A DNA stretch of 64,000 bases. Source: Phytopythium helicoides. Its lineage: Eukaryota; Oomycota; Peronosporomycetes; Pythiales; Pythiaceae. Position numbers and translations under genes: made by a program. The stretch's first letter is position 1; every line of letters starts with the position of its first letter. This document shows positions 45,688-55,657 of this stretch, one piece after another. The stretch is taken from assembly GCA_024867545.1 (NCBI GenBank), contig JANFNE010000006.1, positions 1,448,001 through 1,512,000 of the forward strand. The letters run 5' to 3'. Under the pieces are notes generated by a model. It made no database searches. It had not been told where the DNA came from and was given only the letters and a program-made list of their open reading frames with translations.

Positions 45688-47895
45688 ATGGAGAAGGCCG
45701 CGTTCTCGGAGATCGTGGCTCTGCTGCTGCGAAATGAAGGCGAGGAGCGAAGAGCGCAGGATGTCGAGGATGATGCCAGGCGGCTGCTGCTCCTGGCGCG
45801 AGACGCCAAGCTCCGCGACCAGCTCGTGCAGGCGCAAGGGGTGCGGAGAGTCACGCTCCTGGCCAAGAGCTCGTCGTCGATAGCTGTTCAGCGCTACTGC
45901 ACAGGGTGGGTACATTGTATTGGATTTGCACAATGCAATACATGGTGTGAGGACTGACTGCGAAGTGACGCAGAGTTTTGGGCTGCCTGGCGCACTCGGA
46001 ACGGGGAAGGCTCAGCGCGAGCTCATGTACTGGGTATCCGACTAGCTGAGGCTCTTTGCATATCAATGAGATGCGTGCTAACATTTCATATGCATTTCCA
46101 ACTGGCTGTGACCTCGTAGATGGGGCTGTGCCTCCCACAGACACAACTGCCCGCTCTTTATGTTGTTGCACGACTCGCAGTGTGCCACCGATCGGTCTTT
46201 GCGCCATGTCAGTGCCGCCGCGCTGCTTGCCTTCTCAGTGCAGAATGAGTGCCAGCTCCAAATTGATACTATGTCTGGGCTTGCCGTGCTACTGCGAATA
46301 ACCGAAAAGGCCGATGCCGATGGAGGGGACGGAGAGCTTGCGGTTCTGGCTGCTGCGACCTTGTGGAATATGTGCAAGGCTCCTGTACTGCTCTTGAAAC
46401 TCGAGGTATGTTTGCATATTTTGATCTTGTTCGCTCATTTTCACACTATGCTCGGCAGACGCTCCATGCACTGCTTAAGGACAGGCTCCTACGAATGCTA
46501 TCTCGCATTCTTCTCGTTCCTGTCGAGCCGTTCCAGCTCTCACTAACTATGACGGGAGAGCGAGGAGCAGCTGCACTGCTTGATTTTGAAGGCGATAATT
46601 TAAACATCCTGCTCACGTCTATCGTAAGTGCAAACTTATCCGTTGTTCTCGCCGTTGAGAACTACAATGGACGATCGAGGACTCTTGCCGACCAGTATCG
46701 CCCCAGGTCCGGCGGCAGCAATCGCATCAAAAGCGCCAGAGCTGGAAAGCGCAAAGCAGCTGGATCAAGCGTTGCAAACTATGACGAAACTGGAGTGCTC
46801 GCCTCCCGAACGTGTGCAATGTGCAACAAAGTCATCCGGATAAACTCGTCATCGTCATCAATGAAGAAATATCTGCTCTGCGCACGAGAAGGCTGTGGAC
46901 AGACTTTTCACATTTCTTGTAGTCGATGGGCCGCTTTGAATGACGAAAACCGCCACCCCGAGCGTTTCCACTGTGACGTGTGCCGAAAGAGCCTCCCTCT
47001 ATACTACTGGGATTTTATCGCTGAGAATCCACGGCAATATTCGAAGCTGCTCACTCAGACTATGTTTGACGCAGTTCGGATTACTCAATTTGACACTCAA
47101 GTAGCAGATGCCAATAGTGAGGGTGATTGTGTTGTGCTGTTTGACAGCACTCACACTATTGTTGGCGCTGGGGATGTGAAGTACAAAATTGCCGCGAGTT
47201 CACGTGATCCCGAGACTCTCATCATACTGTTAACTCACGTGCTGGTCGGCATGTATCCCGCGATGCAGCAGCGGGAGCAGCGGCGCAGCGTTGAGGAGAC
47301 TACAGCAAGCATAAAAATGATTCCGAAGTGGCCGCTATCGTACGCACGAGAGGACGTCAGTGCCGTGACTCCAGTAGGTCGAGGGAAGAAAAGCAAGGTA
47401 AAAACCACGGAATCACTACCTGCAGGACCCTCAATAACGATCCCATTAGTATCTGGGAGAGCGTACTTTTGGCCGACAGAGTACACACAAGAGGTTCGAG
47501 CGCTGCGATACACCGAGTGTGGATTAGATCAGCTCGAGCGAGCTGCAATTTACGAGTTCAAGGGTGGTGTTGGTTGTGAATCCATCGAAGATGAAAGCGG
47601 TACTTCGTCGACCAGCAGCTCTATGTTTGCTGTAGGCGCTCCAATAAGAACGGAAGATTCAACAACAGCACAATACTACGGAATTTGGAGTGCATTGTTA
47701 CCGCGAAAAGCGGCATGTATGAAACTACTGACAGAGCAAATTGGTCGACTCCGAGTGTGCCATTCGGCAGCAGCTGGGCTCTCACGGGAAGTGAGACCAA
47801 AAGTATCCAATAAATCGAAAACGCCATCAGGAAGTGGAGGAAAGCCACACTTCCCCGGAAAACGCTTGAATCGAGTTGCTGTCGAGACTGTATGA
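45688..47895 (+). CDS. Armadillo-like/PHD-finger protein
   Basis: Exons 45688..45905, 46141..46405 and 46459..47895 (1920 nt, 639 aa; frame closes). The N-terminal half is helical and ARM-like (LVQAQGVRRVTLLAKSSSSI; SLRHVSAAALLAFSVQNECQ; ELAVLAAATLWNMCKAPVLL). Near residue 300 a PHD/ePHD-type zinc finger follows: CAMCNKVIRI, LLCAREGCGQTFHISCSRW, RFHCDVC. PHD fingers commonly read histone H3 tails, so a nuclear chromatin role is possible. The C-terminal region has no family I know and ends in a basic, Ser/Gly-rich tail. The first intron (235 nt) is long for this window and may hide a small exon. Confidence 0.75.
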
Positions 47896-47942
47896 CTTGA
47901 CTGCTGCAACGTGAAAACTTCTATTTGCCAACTTTGACTTGC

Positions 47943-50900
47943 TTATCTGACGAAAATTGTTTCCAGCACGCCGTTCCATTCGACGATCTGACGCAAAATA
48001 GCAATGACGTCCTGGAGACCAAGTCTATCACAGGGTTCGAAACAGCACATTTGTTGGATGAGGTCCCACTGCCCATCAGAGAAGACAGAAAGTCGCTCTG
48101 GAAGTTCCCCTTTGATGACGTTCTCTATCACTCTTTTTTGAGGAAGTGAGCCCCAGGGAATTCGCCCACTGACTGCTTGGTAGATGCACATTCCAAATGA
48201 GAATATGTCGGAATCAAAAGACGGCTTTTCACCGCGCAATACTTCTGGGGCTCTCCACTGCACCGCTCCCAACGATTGCTGGTTGCTGTTATGGGCTGAT
48301 GAAGATTCGACCTCAAGGCTCAGCCCAAAGTCCGACAGTTTAGCCTTATCGTCCCTGCTGACGAGAATGTTGTCGCACTTGAGGTCGGCGTGAACTATCC
48401 CTTTGGAATGGAGATACATTAGGCCCAATGATGCTTCAAGCAGTTTTTCCCAGGATATTTGCGCACGCTTGGCCTCGTCACGTTCAAGATAGTGATCCAG
48501 TCGTCCATTCTCTGCATATTCGCAAACGAAAAATGGATCATCTCCTGCGTCGCATGCGCCAAAGAGCTGAATCACGTGGGGGTGATGAAGTTGGTACCAA
48601 ACATTGACCTCATGCTGAAACTGCACTCGATCACCCTCGTTAGCTATATCCACCCTCTTGATGACGACGGGGGTATCGAGCCATTGACCCGAGTAGACTC
48701 TCCCAAACCCACCTACGCCAAGAGTGCTAGCACTGTTGCTCGCGACGGTGTGTGGGGGCCAAAACCACTCTGGAGTCTGTGTTGTGGTGGGCAATTCCCC
48801 AAGAGTGGTCACTGTCCAGTTTGTGAACTCGATTTTTCTTTTCAAGCTCCCACTGCTGCCTCCAGTCGTGCAAAGTGCCATTTAGACCTGAGCGCGGAAG
48901 TTGGAGCTCCCTCAAAATGAAGTCTACTGACCGATGCAAAGCATGGATCTGCTGATGAGTTGAACACACCGACTGCGACCAGAAAGAGACCAAACTACTT
49001 TCTGCCTTGTTGAGCTCGAGCAAGGACTCGAGAATATGTACAAATGTTCGAGCAATTGAGATCGAGATTTGGTGTGAGCCATGAGCTTGTTCGTTCAGCA
49101 TGCGATTTACATCGTGAACTCTGAGTAGAATCCGACGCGTGCCCTTGGCAAATGTATCATCCTCACTCTGTCCATCGAGCTGTCGATCCAACACTTGAAG
49201 AGCTTGACAAATTGACATTCTTTGGCTCGAGAGATGAAGAATTGTCGGATCCCATACGAGTTGCGCTTCCTCAACAGAATATGATGAATCGTTCAAAATC
49301 TTGCCGATTGCTTCAACAACTGACGATATCGAAGGACGGACCGCCGGATCAAACGCACACATCCGCTGGACTAACTCCCATCCTTGCTCGGAGAAGTCAT
49401 CTGGTTTCGGCGGGAAAACGTTGTTTGATATCCATGACCCAATGACACAAGGAGGGGGTGATCCTGGGTATAGATCTCTCCAACCAGTTCCAGATACCAT
49501 CGTGGCAATCAGAATTCCCAATCCAAACACGTCGGAGGCATGAGAGATCGACGTGCCTGTCTTCAACTCTGGGGCAATTCCATCCATGACAGCGCAGCCA
49601 ATGTAAAATGCTTTGTTTGCTTCGATCTCGTTCGGCTGTAAGGGCCACTCGGTTTCAGGGAGAATGACATCTGAAAGCCTTGCCAACTGTCCATAGAAAA
49701 TGTTTCGTTCGTGCGCCACGCGCATTGCCCGTGCATAGCCACAGATATCGGACGGGAAGTTTGCAGATCGTATTTCCCTTTCTACATCTTTCATTGACGG
49801 GCGATTGCGCGGGTTGACGTCGCACATTCGGTGAAGCAGCGATGACTGCGCGTCCGAAAACTTTCTTGTCAGGTCGGGCAATCTGCCTGATAGGGCGTTG
49901 TCTCGAAGTGCGTGGTCTCCGTTGTCTTTAAGCCACAAGTAACCTTCGCGCTCTGGAAACCGGGTCAGTATGATGAGCTTGGCAAGCATGTACACATCTG
50001 ACTCTGTTGAAAACTCTGGCTCTGCCTGTTTGAAGCATTCTGGGGCTCCTACGCGTGGATGAGGGAGAAATCGCACAAAAGATTTTGGTGACGGCTTGAT
50101 AAACGAGCTGCAGTCAAGTTTAGCAGTTAAATCTTGCCCGAGCCAGATGTTCGTCAATCGAATATCACCATGGACGATGTTTAAGTTGTGGAGATACTGG
50201 AGCCCCCGAGCGATCTCAAGCATTTTACGCCACCTCACTGCGACAGGCGGTTCTTTTGATGCGCTGATTGGGAATAGATAGTGGCTAAGTGTCTGGCTTC
50301 CCACTGATTCACACACCAGCAGTATCTTCTCTTTGTCTTTGCACACCCCAAAGAGCTTGACGATATTGGGATGGTTCAGCTTGAACCACCGATTGGCGTT
50401 CTGCTGAAACGTATCTACAGCATCTGGCATAGACATCGTTTGAATTGCCACGTCTGAGTTGAGCCATCTCGATTCGTACAACCCCACTCGTCTGCATCGT
50501 AGTGGTGCACCAACAGAAAGTTCGTCAAGCAGAATCGTGAAGGAAGCTCGCGATGCCAAAACTTGCGATTGGTTGGTCACTGTAAGATGTCCAATGCCGC
50601 GGAAGCGCGGCTGCAGCATCCAAGTCCCGAGATCGTATCGAACGTCTTTGGCAAAATCCTCGTTGTAATACGCCAACAGATATTCCGCCATTGGGTCCTT
50701 TGATCGCGGTATGGTGGCCCACTTCTTCTCCAACTCTGCTGGTCGTTGATCACCTTGGCACGCTATGATTAGCTTAGCAAGCTCATTCGTGATGTTCTTG
50801 TGCGCATTCAATGCGAATTCGACCGATGAGAGCGGTTGGGTTTGTATCTTTGTCACGAGTTCACGGAGTTGCTCACGGTGGCAGCTGGTGAAGTAGTCGC

Positions 50901-51396
50901 CGTCGATCCAGTTTGTCGAGTTGGTGGTAGTCTCGGGGAGCCAGCAAAATATGTCGAGGGCTCGAGCCATCGCAATCTGAACAAACTTTGCGCGGAGAGG
51001 ATGGAGCACGAGGGTGGCGACAGTTTCGGCCGTGGTGTCCAAAGCCCCCCTTCCGAGGCCAAGAATGAGCTTGTCCTTGCCGACGGACTTGGAGTCTATT
51101 GTGTACCAGTAGCTAATGCTGTAGGCGTACACCTGTCGGCTGGATGCCGAAAATCTGACAAACTCCACGAGTTCAGCCATGTCAAGGAGTGCTTGCTCAG
51201 CGCGAGCATCAAAGCGGCCTCGCGCGAGGAGCGCCTTGAGAATGGACTGGAGCAGGCGAACGAGCGGCCGGAAGAGGATGTAGCCGCCGATGCAGCGTCG
51301 CTGAAGCTCCGCGAGGGCATCCCCGACCAGCATCGCTCGTACTTGGAGCGTTCTGAGGCCTCGCTCTTGGTCATCTCCGCAGTCCACGGGCTCCAT
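47943..51396 (-). CDS. TKL-type protein kinase with two degenerate kinase domains before an active one
   Basis: From ATG 51396 (MEPVDCGDDQERGLRTLQVR) a helical N-terminal region of about 330 residues leads to kinase-like domain 1: NSDVAIQTMSMPDAVD (Lys replaced by Gln), LNIVHGDIRLTNIWLG (HGD) and LDCSSF in place of DFG. Domain 2 is only a C-lobe remnant (GIAPELKTGTSISHASDVFG, FDPAVRPSISSVVEA). Domain 3 has GVGGFGRVYSGQW, TPVVIKRVD (Lys), KGIVHADLKCDNIL and LSDFGLS, so it should be active. The first frame ends at 48727 and domain 3 lies in the neighbouring frame. Removing one A from the A-run near 48825 joins them (LEK to KIEFTNW), so I read one gene. The kinase probably signals from an unknown input. 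Confidence 0.8.
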
Positions 51397-51665
51397 TGGC
51401 TCCGCCTGCTGCTCTTTGGAACTGGTGAGTTGTGGGAATTTGCACGGTCCAGACCGTGGGCCAGCGGCTGATTCTCCTCCTCTTTCCCCATCCGTCTCCA
51501 CAAGGTGATCCCATCGAACGTATTGGGGACCTTGGCGATCAAAAGACAGCAACGAGAGCACCACGAACACCACCATCAAAACGTTGTTAGCGTATATAGT
51601 CCGACTAACCTTTCGGCTATACGGGAATGAGTACCTACTTGTCCGTGTGTGTGCCTTTCTCGACA

Positions 51666-51682
51666 CCACTAATACAGATGGC
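51666..51682. repeat. Left imperfect direct repeat flanking Fanzor 2
   Basis: CCACTAATACAGATGGC, 12 bp beyond the Fanzor stop codon, resembles CCACTATATACCAGATGGC at 54016-54034 on the far side of the gene. The two differ by a 2-bp length change in the central AT stretch and have the same orientation. Confidence 0.45.
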
Positions 51683-51693
51683 GCTGTGCGCTC

Positions 51694-53967
51694 CTAGAGC
51701 CGATTACCGGAATGCTGGTCTTGTTCGCGTCGTCGAAATGCTGGAATGCGCCCATGCCCTCGCAGCTTGCTCTTGAGCAGCTCGAGAATGTTGATGGCCG
51801 CGTTGGCGTCGCGGTTCCAATACTGGGCTGTGCACTCGGCATTCTCGCAGCGAAGAACAGCGTGGCAAACCTCCACACGGAGGGCGCCACGAGACGTGTC
51901 GCGTGGAACTGCTTTGCCATTGATTCGCCGTCGCTTGGGTCGTTCGACTCCTCTTGGGTATACTAGTTTCGTGTAGCGAACTTGAGCGAGGCGTTGGTGA
52001 CACCGCGAGCAGAGCTTACTCGTCATGAACTCGTTCATGCTAATCACCAGGGCCCGCTTCTTCAGGGCCGCCTTCAGCTTTTTGACAGGGGATGCTGGAT
52101 GGCCGCGGATGCCACTCCCTCCACTCCAGTCACCGTATGCTACGCAGTTGCGCACACTCACAGCCGGAACAACACGTTCAGCAATAGCATCGATCGCAAC
52201 GCGCGCCATTCTTTGCCGGTAAAAGCGCCACTTCTTATACTTGTGTTCCTCGCTGAATCGCAAAAGGAACGGCAAGTGTTTCCAAAAGTAGGCAAGCCGC
52301 TTCAGGTATGAAGTGTAGCTTGACGTCTTGAAAGATGGCATCTCCTTGATAACCAGCGCATACTCCGCGTGTTGCTGCTTCTGGGATGTGTGGAAGGCGT
52401 TGAAGCGATTGAACCCTGCCAAATGGTGATACTCGCGCGAGGTTACACTGATCACTTCGACTGGCTTCTCAGCATTTCGAGAGGTAATCTTTGGCCGACG
52501 TATCCAGTGTGGGAACCCACCAGTCCTGCTAGCTCGTCCGCGCCGTCGACGACGCCGGGCAGACCGTCGACGAGTACGTGGGATAGTAGCATCCTTGAGC
52601 AGAACTTCTCGAGCGGCAGTACACACGGCCCGCATCCCTGGGTCGATACCCACGAGTATCTGTGGGTTGTAATTCGGAGGAATCTGCTCAGAAGCATCTC
52701 CAGAAGCACTGGCTCGAGTGTAGTAGTGAACCGAAGCGCTGTATCCGTCGGTGGAGATGCTATTAGCAAAGAGATGACTGGCATAAACGTACTTTTCTTC
52801 CACCGAGAGGGAACGGAAATCTGCAGTTGATCGTAAAGGCGAGTCTGCGCGCATAGTCTCCAAATGCTCAATCGAAAAAGCCGTCCGCATCACAGTCCAT
52901 TTGTTCTTCGAGAATGACTGATAAGAGAGCTCAAGGCCGAGGATGCGCCACTCATCGAGGACATTGTGTCCATCTCGGACGCGAATGCGCTGGTAAAACC
53001 CGGCTAGGGTCGAGCCGTTGATTTGAATATGAGCGCCGATATAGGATCGAGAGACTGGGAAAATGGAGAAAGCTTTCACTCCCTTTTCGCATTCCACTAG
53101 CTTCATCCGAGCTTCCACAGCGACTTGAAATTCCCACGTCAGCAGCACGTAGAAATTCAGGTTGTTCTCAATGTTGTCTGGCCACGGTATCGTCTGCTCA
53201 CTCCACGGCTGCCCTCCTTCTGAAAGAATGTCACGCATCAGTAGAGACTCCACCAGCGACGTCTCTCGGATGTTGAAACAGGACGCAACGACTTCGTTGA
53301 CCAACCGCTTTTTCGCCTTCTTCTCACTAATTGGCGCGTCATCGTCCAAAGTGCCGAAACGGACGAACACGTACTCTCTGAGCCGCCGCTTAAAATTGTC
53401 CCGAATCATAAGTGTAGCGTTTACCTCCATTTGCTGTCGCATCGCACTTTTCAGGTACGTGTATCCAATGTGATTGGAGACTTCTTCGAGACCAGCACGG
53501 CGCCTTTCATTGCGATACGTCTCGATGCTCTCCCACAAAAGTCTGTCCTTGGCAGCAATGCTGTGAGTATGGGCAGTCGATGCGACACCGGATAAGCAGT
53601 GATCGAAGAATGTTTTGTCATAGACTGGTAGCTGGAGTCTGTTCTCGAGGCAGCGGAGGGTGTGCAGATTCACAAGATGCCATGCTTCCATTTGCACCTG
53701 CTTCATATCGCGCACAGACAGCTGAATTTCCTCCACCAGGCGGGCATCCGAGCACACGGACGAGAGACGACAACATGCAGTTCGCAGCTCCTTGCCGATC
53801 GCAAACGCTGCTTCGAGAAGAGTTCCAGCAGATACCTTGCGCTTTGGCTTCTCAGGTCGTACTTGTGTCTTGGTATTCTCCGAGCAGACTTTCTTGGCCT
53901 GTTGAGGCGCCTTGGCTCGCTTCCCCTTGACAGCGGAGCTGCTCCGCAGGCTGACTCCCGACGCCAT
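51694..53967 (-). CDS. Fanzor RNA-guided nuclease (TnpB-like), intact 757 aa
   Basis: Uninterrupted single-exon frame from ATG 53967. The N-terminus is basic (GKRAKAPQQAKK, PEKPKRK), a likely nuclear-localisation and nucleic-acid-binding region, followed by about 380 residues of wedge/REC-type sequence. RuvC-I is LVGIDPGMRAV (Asp442). An Arg-rich insertion follows (TRRRSARRRRRRGR). Next are VAYGDWSGG (Asp613), a relocated glutamate in SMNEFMTSKLCSRC (Glu646), zinc-finger cysteines 653, 656, 707 and 712, and RuvC-III WNRDANAAIN (Asp720). All catalytic and zinc positions are present, so it is predicted active. Such proteins use a guide RNA from the element's 3' end to cut DNA, and are linked to transposon maintenance. 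No transposase lies within the same repeat pair. Confidence 0.92.
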   Translation of the reverse strand: MASGVSLRSSSAVKGKRAKAPQQAKKVCSENTKTQVRPEKPKRKVSAGTLLEAAFAIGKELRTACCRLSSVCSDARLVEEIQLSVRDMKQVQMEAWHLVNLHTLRCLENRLQLPVYDKTFFDHCLSGVASTAHTHSIAAKDRLLWESIETYRNERRRAGLEEVSNHIGYTYLKSAMRQQMEVNATLMIRDNFKRRLREYVFVRFGTLDDDAPISEKKAKKRLVNEVVASCFNIRETSLVESLLMRDILSEGGQPWSEQTIPWPDNIENNLNFYVLLTWEFQVAVEARMKLVECEKGVKAFSIFPVSRSYIGAHIQINGSTLAGFYQRIRVRDGHNVLDEWRILGLELSYQSFSKNKWTVMRTAFSIEHLETMRADSPLRSTADFRSLSVEEKYVYASHLFANSISTDGYSASVHYYTRASASGDASEQIPPNYNPQILVGIDPGMRAVCTAAREVLLKDATIPRTRRRSARRRRRRGRASRTGGFPHWIRRPKITSRNAEKPVEVISVTSREYHHLAGFNRFNAFHTSQKQQHAEYALVIKEMPSFKTSSYTSYLKRLAYFWKHLPFLLRFSEEHKYKKWRFYRQRMARVAIDAIAERVVPAVSVRNCVAYGDWSGGSGIRGHPASPVKKLKAALKKRALVISMNEFMTSKLCSRCHQRLAQVRYTKLVYPRGVERPKRRRINGKAVPRDTSRGALRVEVCHAVLRCENAECTAQYWNRDANAAINILELLKSKLRGHGRIPAFRRREQDQHSGNRL

Positions 53968-54015
53968 GACTGGAGCTAGCGGCCGGTGGCGGATTGGAGA
54001 ATGACCAGCAGCAAA

Positions 54016-54034
54016 CCACTATATACCAGATGGC
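54016..54034. repeat. Right imperfect direct repeat flanking Fanzor 2
   Basis: Partner of the repeat at 51666-51682; it lies about 50 bp upstream of the Fanzor ATG. It could be a terminal repeat or a decayed target duplication. Confidence 0.45.
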
Positions 54035-54249
54035 TTAGCCGCTAGGAACAGTGGAGCGACGCTGCGGGAAGAACTTGGGACTTTGCGCTGTCACCCACGA
54101 TGCAACCAATAAGCGCGCGACGAAGCCCGAGACATCTTGCAGGTCGGCTCGACCGCATCGAGTTCTCGTGAAGCTCGATTTTTCTTTCTGGCTCTCCATG
54201 CCCATATGATCCAGTCGGTTGAGCCGTTCGTGCTTATGTTGATGAGACG

Positions 54250-55210
54250 TTAGTTGGTGACGGCTATCTTTCGGGTGCAGCTGTGACGACTATCTCTCAG
54301 AAATGCTCCAAGTGAACGACCAACCGATCGCACCATCAGCACGAAGTACAATCGAATAAAAACAAGCGAGAGTCGCACAAAACCATAGTGAGCAATGAGC
54401 TCACTGTAGGTCATGGTGATATAATCATCGCAGCTTTGATCAAAAGAAGGAAGCTTGCACATGCGAATGACTGATGGAATTGATTTGATCGAATACGAGA
54501 CCAATGCAGCAACATTTGAAGCACCGCCCTGGATTCTTTTGCTGCAGCAACAACACATACACTTGATTAGCGTGTTGACAATCCTCGCCGCCACCACTTT
54601 CACAATATGGGCCACAACCCCAATCACATTTTTCATCACCAATATCATTGCCCACCATATATTCTTCAATACTTGATCCAAGATTGAACCAATTGGCTTC
54701 AGTTTCCGAGTTATGATGAGGAGCAATACTCCTGTACGTGTTGCTTGCAGATCCAGTGTCCATTTGCGTACTCTCTTTGGTAGCACTAATTTCCATCTCC
54801 ACTCAACTAGACTCGCATTTTGTCGAATTGCATCTTTAATTAACCTCCGACTTCGTGTGTAGCTGAGTTTTTGGATATTTTTTTGGTCTTCGACTTTCAC
54901 ATGAGGAGCCCTGCTGTACAAATCTAGTATCAGCAACGGAAGACATACAAACATGAATATAGTTATCATTGTAATCATGATAACGCCAACAGAATAGTTG
55001 AGTTTAGCAAGCCAGACGTGCGTACATTTCGGGGTCTTGTCTGTGAACAAATGGAGAGTGGCAAAAGCCTCTGCAGGGCCTTCATAAAGAGTGTCATAGA
55101 GCTTACCCAAGTTATTAGATAGGAAGAGGACACACGTTTTAATGGACAGGAAGATGGGGATAATGAACAGTGCTCCAAGCAGAGGGTAGGAGCATCGACG
55201 ATTTTGAGTT
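54250..55210 (-). CDS. Multi-pass membrane protein fragment, unrecognised
   Basis: The open frame reads from about 55210 (STQNRRCSYPLLGALFIIPI) to the stop at 54250. No ATG is in frame before the first TM helices, so the 5' end is missing or lies in another exon. Hydrophobic segments: FIIPIFLSIKTCVLFL, VGVIMITMITIFMFVCLPLL, IWWAMILVMKNVIGVVAHIV and FVRLSLVFIRLYFVLMV, plus a Cys cluster (KCMCCCCSKR). The motif SCDDYITMTYSELIAHYGFV weakly recalls the DDY...FGFV segment of anoctamins, but I would not assign it. Its place inside a mobile-element island and its lower GC suggest a degraded or captured gene. Confidence 0.4.
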
Positions 55211-55286
55211 GAGTCCAGGTACAGTCCAGATTCAATTGACTTGCGAATTCATAAGAGCCGCTTGCACACGACGTAATGATACGCAA

Positions 55287-55657
55287 CCATTGGCCAAAAA
55301 GAATGATTTATAGTCCAGTTGGAGAACACTTCGACACACCGCGAACGACAAGACGGAGGTGGCTCGGCGACGAAGCGAGACGGAGCTGCAACCGCGACGA
55401 AGCGTCTGCCAGGCGGATGAGATGGTGAGCGTGGGGGATTATTGGGGCTCCCACGGCGATGACTGATGTGGCAGCAAGCACTGATCGCGCTGATGACATC
55501 CACAGAAGCAGCTATTCGACGTCTGGGGCCACGGTTTTGGCTCCAGATCCTGACTAACACCGGCCATTTGCGCTTTTAAAAGGGGAACCAGCACAGCCCA
55601 CGCATCCCTAGCAACGTAAGAGCATCGTGATGATCTTGTTTGTTATGCAACGCTGCT
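55287..55657. other. Spacer between membrane-protein fragment and Crypton
   Basis: About 370 bp with no conserved coding. It must hold one end of the Crypton element, but no terminal repeat was identified (Cryptons lack long TIRs). Confidence 0.4.

Noticed and set aside
51396..51669. Upstream extension of the TKL kinase to 51669
   Set aside because: The first codon there is GTG and the added segment is unlike the rest; ATG 51396 is a natural start. An upstream exon is possible but not shown.
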